From assembly GCA_009667805.1 (NCBI GenBank), contig CM019069.1:53386422-53450421 (forward strand): a DNA stretch of 64,000 nucleotides. Reading direction: 5' to 3'. The translations under genes and the position numbers were made by a program. The stretch is from Leptobrachium leishanense (lineage: Eukaryota > Chordata > Amphibia > Anura > Megophryidae). Positions 12,807-22,295 of this stretch are shown here, piece by piece (position 1 is the first letter of the stretch; each line of letters begins with the position of its first letter). The notes beneath the pieces were generated by a model. The model saw nothing but the letters and a program-made list of their open reading frames with translations, did not search any database and was not told the origin of the DNA.

Positions 12807-12947
12807 CAGGGTTATTCAGAAAGCGGTGAAAAGCAGGAGAATGACTGGAGAATGGAAAATTCTAGGTCAAAATAGCCGATTCTGTGACCAAGAATTTTCC
12901 ATTCTCCAGTCATTCTCTTGCTTTTCACCTCTCTCTGAATAACCCTG
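12807..12947. mobile_element. Short palindromic CAGGGTTATTC MITE (141 bp)
   Basis: CAGGGTTATTCAGAAAGCGG ... ctctctctgaataaccctg, flanked on both sides by TAA (12804-12806 and 12948-12950). The arms contain gcaggagaatgactggagaa and its complement, giving a near-complete hairpin. Confidence 0.92.
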
Positions 12948-13402
12948 TAAGTTTTAGCGACTCGCACTAAATTTTTCCTTTAGTGATGGTGTTTTAGCTC
13001 ACACCAGGTGATAGGGCCCTTACTTTTATTCAGTGGTATGATTTAGTGATGAAAATTATTAGTGCCCCCCCAGTTTTGACTGCGGTATCTTCTGTGCCCC
13101 CCCTAAATATTGTTCCTAGAGTCGCCATTGTCTCCAGTTGCTCTAGCTGATATAAAAAAATACATAAACTGTATAATATGGATTATGGACTGAAAAGCCA
13201 GTCATTGTAACACTCCATTATAGACTTGTCAATTCAGTGTTATGATTTTTCTTTTTATGTACCACAAGATCAATGAAACACGACTTTCTATCAAACACAG
13301 AACAACATGAGATGCCCTGCTCCCTCTGATTATGTTTCTTTTTCTCTTCAATACATGTGTTCAATTTGTCAGTTTATCTTTTAAAAGGAAAGAGAAAATT
13401 TA

Positions 13403-14272
13403 CAGGGTTATTCAAAGATCATCGAAAAGTCACCGCACATTCGGTGACTTTACGTTCTCTTCAATTCGGTGCGATTTGCCGATCCCATTTTGGCGACCCT
13501 GCGATGTATTCAGCAAGCACCACAGGGCCGCCGTAATGCAGAGAAAAGTCACTGCAAACCCGCCGAAAACTCACCGCAAAACCTGCAAAAACATCTGGAT
13601 TAACCCTGCCAAAAACGCCGGAAAAACTCAAGCAGGAGCCAATCACAGCGCAGCGCAGCCTCCGGAAAAGCCCGTCACCGCAGACAAATGGAGTGAGAAA
13701 AAAAAAAAAACATTCGCTTGAATGTTTGAAAAGTGAAGCGCTGTTTGCAAAGAAACTACTAAACGAAAATATCTGAAATTTACATATAAGATCCAATGAA
13801 TGATAATAAAAAGGGCTGTTACAGAAAAAAGAAAGGACGATTAAAAAAAATATTTAAAAAAACTGGAAGAAAAGTTTTGGCAAAAAAAATCCTTAAAAAT
13901 GCTTAAAATATTCCAAAAAATCTATAAATAAAGTGACTTTTTACCACAGAATTTTATAATCAACGGTTTATTAGATATTGAATTAAAACGGGAATATTTT
14001 TAACATTGAAGCCTAAGGGATTCGCCTGAATAAACTTGCTGCATGAAGCAACCGAGTGGCAGGGCAATTCGGCAACTTTTCAATGCTGTTTTTTTTCTCT
14101 GCATAGACGAAGCTATGGGGATTTCACTGCCCTCAAACAGGCACCGAACAGGCACCGTATTTGCAAGCAATTCGTCAACATTTGGCGAATTGCCTGCTCT
14201 CTGAATAGCCGAATGGTTTTTCAGCGTTCGGTTCCCTTTCGGCAGCCACTCGAATCTCTTTGAATAACCCTG
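13403..14272. mobile_element. Long CAGGGTTATTC-type MITE, copy 2 (870 bp)
   Basis: Exact TTA duplication (13400-13402 and 14273-14275). Ends CAGGGTTATTCAAAGATC and ctctttgaataaccctg. Same internal order as the copy at 2161. The open frames inside are not conserved between copies. Confidence 0.93.
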
Positions 14273-14275
14273 TTA

Positions 14276-14639
14276 ATTATTTTAGTATAAATGTACTCCT
14301 GGAAACGGCAGTTTGTTACCTAAAGAATATCTTTTAGGATTACATTCTCCACATATATTCGCCAACCCCGGTATCAAAAGTATATTCTGTTCAGATTTTT
14401 CCTTTAGCTTATAAATCAGTAAGTAAAGACCCATCATATTTCATTCCCAAGGCAATACTTTTTTTCTATGGATGCAATTTCTGCAGACAAATTAAGAATA
14501 TTTTCAAGTACTCCTTGTCTCGAGTGTTGCAGGATGAGAAATTGAAGAACAGCTCATATACGCGTATGTCTCTTGAACTCTGAGTGTCATTTGGAATGTA
14601 GCATGTCAGATATTCCCCACCAAATCATGATTAAAAGGC
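14276..14639. other. Unannotated stretch
   Basis: No exon or recognised repeat. Confidence 0.5.
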
Positions 14640-15254
14640 TTCCATCACCCGACGCTCAAGAATGAGGAAATAATCTGATCCAGTTGTGATGAATGATGAC
14701 CAATGGTCTCATTTTATTATCAATGTCTGGCCACACAAAGTCACCACCTGGATTTAACATAGCAGATAGGTGTGAGCCTTCCATTGGATAATTACTGCAG
14801 TGATTAATGTTTCAGCTGCAAATGAGGTCATGTGACTCCCTGAATATACTGAATGAGAAGTATTTTCCAACCATGGGTTTTTCTCCCCTGATGGCACAGC
14901 GGGCATATTCCAAGATGGCAATGCCAGGATTCATCAGGCTCAAATTGTGCAAGAGTGGTTCAGGGAGCATGAGACATCATTTTCATACATAGATTGGCCA
15001 CCGCACAGTCCAGACCCTAACCCTATTGAGAATCTTTGGCCCAATGTGCTGGAGAAGACTTTACACAGCGCTCCGACTCTCCCATCATCAATACAAGATC
15101 TTGGCCACAAGTTAATGCAACTCTGGATGGAAATAAATGTTGTGACATTGCATGAGCTCATCAAGACAACACCACAACGAATACGTGCCATAATCACAGC
15201 AAAAGGTGTAACAGCAAAATTATAAGAGTGAGAATTTTTTGGCCAGGCAGTATA
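14640..15254 (+). pseudogene. Tc1-like transposase, C-terminal half, truncated
   Basis: From about 14878 the + strand reads [20 protein letters not shown], then [12 protein letters not shown] and [20 protein letters not shown], and ends GVTAKL-stop at 15223-15225. This covers the second Asp (QDGNARIH) and third acidic residue (NPIENLW) of the DDE domain. The N-terminal DNA-binding domains are absent. The 3' terminal repeat is gaattttttggccaggcagt; no matching left end was seen, so the element is 5'-truncated. Confidence 0.85.
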
Positions 15255-15524
15255 TTATAAAGAGAATACAATATACCGTGGTAGGCAAGAGAAATAGCAA
15301 CTCAGAGACACAGGTATGCCCAACACCTTGCGACCAGCTTTACCCACTGTACATAGCATATTTATACATTTTAGGTACTCAATTTGTTAAAGGGACATTT
15401 TTTTTTATATGACTTAATAAATCCATCCTGGTAAAATAAGCATTTTAGCAATTATAAATATTTACTTAATGTCTACCTCCAAGGAGTTAATCCTGTAATA
15501 TATGAAAGCAGAAGTATAATCTTG

Positions 15525-15585
15525 TTGGGCAGACTAGATGGGCCGAAAGGTTCTTATCTGCCGACATTTTTCTATGTTTCTTGTA
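15525..15585 (+). mobile_element. LINE 3' tail
   Basis: gggcagactagatgggccga then ggttcttatctgccgac and ctatgtttct. Identical to the tails at 32620-32690 and 45505-45562. Confidence 0.8.
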
Positions 15586-16053
15586 ATACAGTTTCTTCAT
15601 AGTATCTCAAGCTTTCATACGGCTTATGCAACAGATCAAAGCAGCCAAATGCTGCATTTAACTATTTATTGCTCTCATTGAATCAGACATCTGTATACAT
15701 CGCTATTTTTGTGGTTTCACAATTTCTTTGTTGATATGCCTTCTTATTCGTGTCTGTCAGCCATTCATTGTTATGTATGACTTCTATTCAATATGCATTT
15801 TTACACCGTATTTTTTGCTCTGTGTGTCTGATCTCTTGATGTATCCGTTCAACCACGTTCCTTTTGTTGTGTTAATCAACTCCTTTATATATTTGTTTCT
15901 GTTGATCCTTTGTTTGATATGTTTACAAACAAGACTCAGACTTCTCTTAGTGAAATGCAAAAATATGTTTCCTAAATTACTTCTGCTCTTGGGAAGTATT
16001 GACTAAATCTTTGTTGCGTATCACTAGTACGATTTTTATTTTTGTTTTTAGAT
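15586..16053. other. Unannotated AT-rich stretch
   Basis: The open frame 15728-16006 is hydrophobic low-complexity and matches no family I recognise. Confidence 0.5.
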
Positions 16054-16056
16054 TTA

Positions 16057-16963
16057 CAGGGTAATTCAAAGAGATCCGAATGGCTGCCGAAAGGGAATCG
16101 AACGCTGAAAATCAGCGTTCGGTTACCTTTCTTGGTCATTCGGCTATCCAGAGAGCAGGCAATTCGCCAAATCTTGGCGAATTGCCTGCACATTCGGTGC
16201 CTGTTCAAGGGCAGTGAATCCCCATAGAGAAGCAATGCTTCGTCTATTCAGAGAACACAAACCAGCAGTGAAAGGTTCCCTAAATACCCTGCCATTCGGT
16301 GGTTTAATTCGGCAGCTTGATTCAGGCGAATCCCATAGGCTTCAATGTTAAAAATATTCCCGTTTTAATTCAATATCTAATAAACCGTTGATTATAATAT
16401 TCTGCGGTAAAGAGTCTCTTTATTATTATTATTTTTTTATTTTTTTTAAGGATATTTTAAGCATTTTTCAGGAATTTGTTTTAAATTTTTTTATTTTTAT
16501 TAATTTATTTTTTTAAGTTTACTTATTTTTTCTGTAACAGCCCTTTTTATTATCATTCACTGGACCTCATATGTAAATTTCAGACATTTTCGCTCAGTAG
16601 TTTCTTTGCAAACAGCGTTTCACTTTTCAAACATTCAAGCAAACTGTTTTTCTAATTTATTCACTGCCTCTTCTGCGGTGTCGGCTTTTTCCGGCAGCTG
16701 TGCTGCGTGTGATCGGCTCCTCCTTGGGTTTTTCGGCGGGTTAATCCAGATGTTTTTGCAGGTTTCGGCATGCGTTCTCCCTCGTTTTGCGGTGAGTTTT
16801 CGGCGGGTTTGCGGAGACCTTTCTCTGCAATTCGGGGACCCTGTGGTGCTTGCCGAATACACCGCAGGGTCGGCGAAATGGGATCGCCAAATCAAACCGA
16901 ATTGAGGAGAACGAAAAGTCACTGAACGTACGGTGGCTTTTCGATTTTCTTTGAATAACCCTG
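16057..16963. mobile_element. Long CAGGGTTATTC-type MITE, copy 3 (907 bp), reverse orientation
   Basis: Exact TTA duplication (16054-16056, 16964-16966). The internal order is reversed relative to 2161: the ggcaattcgcc block comes first and the gaaaagtcactgaacg block last. Confidence 0.93.
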
Positions 16964-17160
16964 TTAATTGTTACATCCCTTCACTATCATGTTCAAGTAA
17001 AGATCTGATCTTTTTATGGAGCAATGCAATGGGAATTCCATTTATTGCAAATAAAATCTGTTTGCATATGGTGTCCAGAATAGATTCTCAAAGATGAAAC
17101 ATATGGACATTGCAGCCAATCTGCATCATTCTCACGGAACTGTTCTCAGTGTACATAGCA

Positions 17161-17299
17161 GATCTGTAAGCTCCTATGAGCAGGGCCCTCTACACCTCTT
17201 GTTTCCAACATATGTCCGTTTATCTATATCTCACTCCCTTTGGTTATTGTAGCGCGCTGCAGAAACTGTTGGCGCTATATAAATGATAATAATAATAAT
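17161..17299 (+). mobile_element. L2-type LINE 3' end
   Basis: gtaagctcctatgagcaggg ... gcgcgctgcagaaactgttg then gcgctatataaatgataat and an ATA-rich tail. This is the classical L2 3' UTR end with its short tandem-repeat tail. Confidence 0.8.
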
Positions 17300-17931
17300 T
17301 CTGAGTCTATATGCCTGTGTCTCAAGGACACATGCTGCAGTACTCAACATTGACCATTAGGTGGAGCCCTCTACCTGTCAAATGAGCTTCCTGCATTGTA
17401 TTGTATTGTAACAATGTATATATAGACACTACATACATTTTTACAGTTTGAATATGTAAAACCACTTGCTATTGAAGGGGTTAACGTCTCTGCTATCGTA
17501 AATACAAATATTGTTGACGACTACTTTGTTAAAAAACTAAATGAAAAAGATAAATGAAAACCAGAAATGAGAATGCTTTTTTTTGTTATTTTAATTCTTT
17601 ATTTTTGAAGTTTCATACATATGCAAAATATCACAAAAGAAAAAAGAGTCACGGAGGACCAACAAATTACATCACCTAATGGATGCAAGAGAAAAGTAAT
17701 AGGGAGGGGGAGATCAAAAATTCGGATAGCAATTGCAGGTAAATCAGTTGAGTCTAGAAGGAATTGATCAATGGGTGCACAGGGACAAAAACACCCACTA
17801 GAGGGGGTGAGGAAGGAAGAAAAAAGCAGAGAACTACCAATAATGACATGCTATTCCTGGCTCACTCCAATTGCCAGTCAGAGGCCGTCATGGCCGGGAG
17901 CCACATGGCCAGGAGAGTAAGGAGAACGATT
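17300..17931. other. Unannotated stretch
   Basis: No exon or recognised repeat. Confidence 0.5.
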
Positions 17932-17934
17932 TTA

Positions 17935-18270
17935 GGCCAGGGTCAGACAATAGCACTAGGTTCGCCCGTACTGATGTGCCTCCCGGCATCCATCGCAGCG
18001 TTTTGACACTTCGACAGGGCCGGCCACACGCTGTAGCGCACGCATGAATTGTGCATGCTGCAGAAGTTTTGAAAGCCTCCCCGACGTAGCACTACGACGC
18101 ACGTTCGGCAGGACTGCAAAGTGCGATCCTCCATAGGAGGATCCGAGCCTTGCAGTGTTGAGCACACTAACTGCGCTCAGTGAGGTGGCCAGATGGGCGG
18201 CAGAGTGGCAGGAACGTCCACGCTCACGGACATTCCTTCCGCTCTTAAAAACGCTCGTCTGACCCCGGCC
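17935..18270. mobile_element. CpG-rich GGCTNGTGTCAGACG MITE (336 bp, diverged)
   Basis: Ends ggccagggtcagac and cgctcgtctgaccccggcc with exact TTA duplication (17932-17934, 18271-18273). Shorter and more diverged than the other copies. Confidence 0.8.
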
Positions 18271-18273
18271 TTA

Positions 18274-18858
18274 AACAACAATTAAAACCCCACTTTTTCC
18301 CCAAAAAAATCATATTACAGCATGGTTTCTGGTGAGGGAATATCACTGAATACTCCCCTTTTTCACATTTTTATGTTTCTTGATCGTTTGGGTAGTTATT
18401 CATAAACCAAGATTTACACAGAACCAATGAGGCGGTGACAGATCAATTACTTTTTATATTGGAGCGAAAAGCCGATGTCAGCTGTAATGATTATCTTTAG
18501 TTAAAATTAGCGGAGCCTAAATTCTATCACGCGGTGTTCTAACTTCATCCATCCACATCGCTTTTTGATATTAACTGTAACTGATGATGTGGCATTTGTC
18601 TTTTCAAAGTGACAGTTTCAGAATTTTCTACCTATTGCCAGTACAGGAGGTGTGAATTCTGTGAACATTCTCCATAGACGTCTTCAATGGCCATGTGCTG
18701 GATTTCTAAACCCATAACATCGGTTTTTGGACCTTCAGAATCCGAGAACCATATATCTTCTACCTTAATAATTTCAGCCAATTAATGAAAAATAAATTGC
18801 AAATCGATATACAAATCGGACGCCTTTTTAAATATATTCTTATGGAATTAAAGATATT
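18274..18858. other. Unannotated stretch
   Basis: No exon or recognised repeat. Confidence 0.5.
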
Positions 18859-19574
18859 GGGCTGTATTACATTCTTCACGCAAACCTTAACGCGTGCGCA
18901 AAAACGCATTAAAGCGAGGGGCAAAACCCTTTGCGCAGAACGTCGTATTACAATGTCTGCGCAAAAAATGCACGTTAACGTCTACCACGGGTGAACCTGC
19001 GCGAACGCTGCTCGAGCATAATGTACTGTGCGCGTCCTACACTTAACATTGTGAGAGCAAATGCGTTCGTGCGCTGGTACGCGGATGATATTGCAATCTA
19101 TGCGCAAATTTTAATGGACAGCGTTTGCGCGCATAATTAAAAAACGGCAAATCTGAAAGTCCTGGCCGAAACCAAATACACCAGCCCAAAAAAAAAATAC
19201 AGCAAAGTATAGTTACACATTCTACACATACCCAAACAATAAATATGAGCAGTTGTGCGTGTTTTTATTATTGCTGCAGCATATATGCGCAGATTGACTT
19301 TGACAGGCGCAAAAACTTAACGGGAGATGATTGTGGTTCTTAATTCTGATTGGCTGAATCGCGTGAAAAAACAGTCCGCACACCGATTTCTGCACGCAAC
19401 GTTAATGCGGGCGCGTTTTTGCACGTCTTTTTTACGCGCGTTATTTTTTGACTGATGAAATAATGCGTTAGGATTGTAATATCAGCGTTAATTTACGTGC
19501 GTTAACGTTTAACGCTGCGCACAAAAAAAATAGCACTGCGCGTGCGTTTTTGCGCGAAGCAGTTAATAGAGCCC
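18859..19574 (+). mobile_element. GGGCYCTATT-type MITE, internal type 1, copy A
   Basis: Begins gggctgtattacattcttca and ends ttaatagagccc. The arms are full of gcgcaaa/tttgcgc. The centre has the type-1 block: aatacaccagc, tacagcaaagtatagttaca, cattctacacatacccaaac and ttcttaattctgattggctg. Shared with 27234 (inverted), 47229 and 50071. Confidence 0.88.
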
Positions 19575-19693
19575 TCTGTGTTTTAGGGGGAACCTGGTGT
19601 GAAAATATAGTTAGGCCCCTAACTCACCTAGAGAGAGAACAAAATAACCAAACTACTCTCAAAGTCCTCCTCTGAAAGGACAAAGCTTGAATT

Positions 19694-19865
19694 AATTAAT
19701 CTGCTGGGTCTGCGGTGGCTTTTCCCTCTACTCCGGGGACTCTACGGTGAATGCTGAATTCACTGCAGGGTGGGGAGCTTTGATCCCCAGAAGTGCAGGG
19801 AACTGCGGGGAACGAGAGAGCACCGAAATGTCAGCGACATTTTGGTGCTCTCTGAATATCCCCTA
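19694..19865. repeat. Fragment of another GAATAACCCC-ended repeat
   Basis: Contains ctgaattcactgcagggtgg and gagagcaccgaaatgtcagc, and ends ggtgctctctgaatatcccc. Related pieces are at 1255-1330 and 37205-37323; the ending resembles the CAGGGTTATTC families. Confidence 0.55.
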
Positions 19866-19868
19866 TAA

Positions 19869-20270
19869 GGCTGGGGTCAGACGAACGCAGTGCGAACGCG
19901 TGTGCAGCCGCACTTTATCACGGCCGTAGTAGCAGCAGATGATAGCCAATGACGGGCAATATACGAAGTACGGCCGCGCAACACAAGCGGCAAACACATT
20001 TTTACGAGAACGTGATACCGCTAGTACTGACGTGCAGAGTGCACTGCGTACGCTAACGGCGTGTGTGCGTAATTAGGAGACGTCAGACACTGCTAATGTC
20101 CGGCCAACATAACATCCAGACGCAAAAAGGGTTTTATTGATGATCCGTACAAAATCACGGATGAAAATGCGCATCGTATGACCGCTATCGCGTATTCCGT
20201 GAAAAAATACGTCCATTCGTTCGAACGCACTTTCGGACGACGTGAAAAATGCATTCGTCTGACCCTAGCC
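19869..20270. mobile_element. CpG-rich GGCTNGTGTCAGACG MITE (402 bp)
   Basis: Exact TAA duplication (19866-19868, 20271-20273). Ends ggctggggtcagacgaacgc and cattcgtctgaccctagcc. Confidence 0.88.
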
Positions 20271-20730
20271 TAATGCGTTTTTTTTTGTAATGCACAAGCA
20301 ATCTAGTTACAGCTTATGTAAGGGGTAGTGTCCCTTTAAGACAAACACACACCCTAAATTAAAATATAATCGTACATTGCTTGTGAATGTCCTCCAGGCT
20401 ACTGTATATCTGCAGACAGTGCTATAATATGTCAAGGGGATGTGGTAAGGATTTATTACGGTGGAGGAGATGGTTTCAGACTTTACTACATCCATGCAAA
20501 TATTTATGCTCATCTATTTATTTCAGTGTATTGATGTGGGTTGGAGCTGCAGCCATTATTTGTGTGAGACATTTTAATCTTCAGAATTCTTATGGATTTA
20601 GGTTCTGAACAGATCCATGATCATAAACTGGTAATTTTCTTTTTTTTCCCCCACAATATTCAGATTTGCATAAGTGAACACGTTTACAGCTTGAGCTTGT
20701 TTGTTTACGAATATAAAGAAATAAAATATA

Positions 20731-20912
20731 CAGGGTTATTCAGAGAGAGGTGAAAATCAGGAGAATGACTGGAGAACGGAAAATTCTAGGTCAAAATAGC
20801 CAAACCAGAAAAATTCTCTCATTCGTCTCACTTTCCAAATCGGCTATTTTGACCTAGAATTTTCCATTCTCCAGTCATTCTCCTGCTTTCCACCTCTCTC
20901 TGAATAACCCTG
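20731..20912. mobile_element. Short palindromic CAGGGTTATTC MITE (182 bp)
   Basis: ATA on both sides (20728-20730, 20913-20915). The arms carry ggagaatgactggagaacgg and ttctaggtcaaaatagcc with their complements, around a short asymmetric centre. Confidence 0.92.
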
Positions 20913-20915
20913 ATA

Positions 20916-21485
20916 GTATTGACTCCATTGGGAAATTGTTCTCATTAGACGAGAGAATCCCTGATTTCTAATCTAGCCTCCAAATCTCTCTGAACAAAAC
21001 TGGGGAAACTCCCTGGAAAGAATTTCCCATGAAAAAGCCAGTCTGCAGCTAATAGTTTCTTTCCAGCAGGCACGGAGCGATTCCCTGCCCGGCTTTCCTT
21101 TATGTAGCTGAAGCTGCAGGGATTACTCGCTGCGCAGACCAGCCTTAAAAGGAAATCCATGTTAAAAATAAATCCATGGTTTTGAGAACAGACTTAGTGG
21201 CAACTTTATAAAAATGCAATTGGGAATCCTATTATAATTCCTTTAAGCCTCCTAAAAATTACATAATCATCAGGAATTTCTATTTTTTTTATCTTACTTG
21301 AAACTTAAAACAAAGCGACAAGGAGCAGCCCTAAACCTCACTGTATCAAAAAGCTCAACAAACTTTACTGCTGCATTACAACAGGCAATGAGAGGGCAGA
21401 ATACAGGGAAAGCTCTGGGGTCATTTACTGCCATACAGGGAGGCAGGGGGGTTATAATGGGGGGTTATAATGACTGAAAATCCCT
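20916..21485. other. Unannotated stretch
   Basis: No exon or recognised repeat. Confidence 0.5.
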
Positions 21486-21752
21486 GTACAGTACAGATAC
21501 AATGTATTACTGTAATTTCCATATACAGGCACTATGCCACATACAGCTATTATTTTTATATTCTGTTGGAATAGTTAGAAGCTGCATTGCGTAATAATCA
21601 CATTATGATCACTACAAATCCTCATAAGCAGGAGATCTGAACATTATTATCTACAGTTATCATAGTCACTGTATTTGTCAAAAAAGCCATTTCTGCCTGT
21701 TCGTTAATAATGCAGACCCCGTGTGACATTGTGCAAGATACGGGATACTGTC
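21486..21752 (+). repeat. Dispersed repeat, partner at 28999-29255
   Basis: Shares blocks such as aggcactatgccacatacag, cataagcaggagatctga and atttctgcctg with 28999-29255 in the same orientation, at roughly 80% identity by eye. Type unknown. Confidence 0.75.
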
Positions 21753-22172
21753 AGTTGCAGATGGGCGCCAAATTGTCCCCTAAACGCTTCCTCAGGCATG
21801 TAAGCCTACCACACAGATCGGCAGCTGATTCGGCACAGAGCCCCATCTGCAGTAGCCCTTTTTGGTCAGCAGGTGGCGATGTCTGCCTGTCATACAAGGC
21901 TACTACAGTAAAAACTACATTATGAATTTAAAACGTGTTTTTTTTTTTTCTTAATTGGGCCGCCTTGGCCGCTCCTCTCAGCCAGCGCACGTCGCGCGAC
22001 ATTAGCTACAGTGGGACGGCCTGGACTTAGTAGATGTGTAATATATGTATAACCCAAGCAGAGCAACTTCCCGATATATATATATATATACTGAAAGATG
22101 ATGGGTTCTTCTATCCTGATAAATGGCTCACGGATCGTGGCATTCATACTGTTTCATTACTTGTTTGGACAG

Positions 22173-22295
22173 GAAACGGACAGCTGGGAAATCATAGAGG
22201 GTTTGAAGATCGGCCAGACGAGCGTCCAAAAGCCAGAGAAACATGAAGGCTTTATGCTGAAGAAAAGGAAATGGCCCTTGAAAGGCTGGCACAAG
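22173..22295 (+). CDS. OSBPL6: OSBPL6 exon w1: pre-PH segment and first PH strands
   Basis: Follows the acceptor ttgtttggacag and ends at the donor aag|gtacgg; 41 codons, phase 0 at both ends. It encodes [15 protein letters not shown], then [19 protein letters not shown], the first strands of the ORP PH domain with the basic [12 protein letters not shown] loop expected to contact phosphoinositides. The open frame extends upstream of the acceptor to 22098, but that part does not resemble ORP6 and is intron. Confidence 0.96.

Larger units (their letters stand above)
11380..13019. mobile_element. GGGCYCTATT-type MITE split by two younger insertions
   Basis: The left end gggcactattacctggtgtg and the right end cacaccaggtgatagggccc are inverted. 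Removing the MITEs at 11599-12048 and 12807-12947 reduces the span. Part of the remaining interior (12060-12800) is not like other copies, so additional inserted sequence is likely. Confidence 0.7.
10509..13138. mobile_element. hAT-type element with 8-bp duplication TCTCCAGT, hosting nested MITEs
   Basis: TCTCCAGT is present at 10509-10516 and 13131-13138. The ends between them are CATAGGCGACTCTA and TAGAGTCGCCATTG (imperfect inverted repeats), next to C/G runs on both sides. The 8-bp duplication and CA..TG-type ends are hallmarks of hAT transposons. No transposase is visible. It contains a GGGCYCTATT-type element (about 11380-13019), which itself holds two further MITEs. Confidence 0.85.

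Noticed and set aside
13461..13796. Open frames of about 100-130 codons in the CAGGGTTATTC elements (also at 13332, 16606, 41152)
   Set aside because: Frames are not conserved among the five copies and resemble no transposase.
22098..22172. Open frame upstream of exon w1, beginning with Met, as a possible first exon
   Set aside because: The ORP6-like sequence begins exactly after a good AG acceptor at 22171-22172, and the upstream residues have no similarity to ORP N-termini.
1..22172. Search for the N-terminal OSBPL6 exon(s)
   Set aside because: No segment resembling the expected Ser/Thr-rich N-terminus with a suitable donor was recognised; it is probably further upstream, though a short exon could have been missed.
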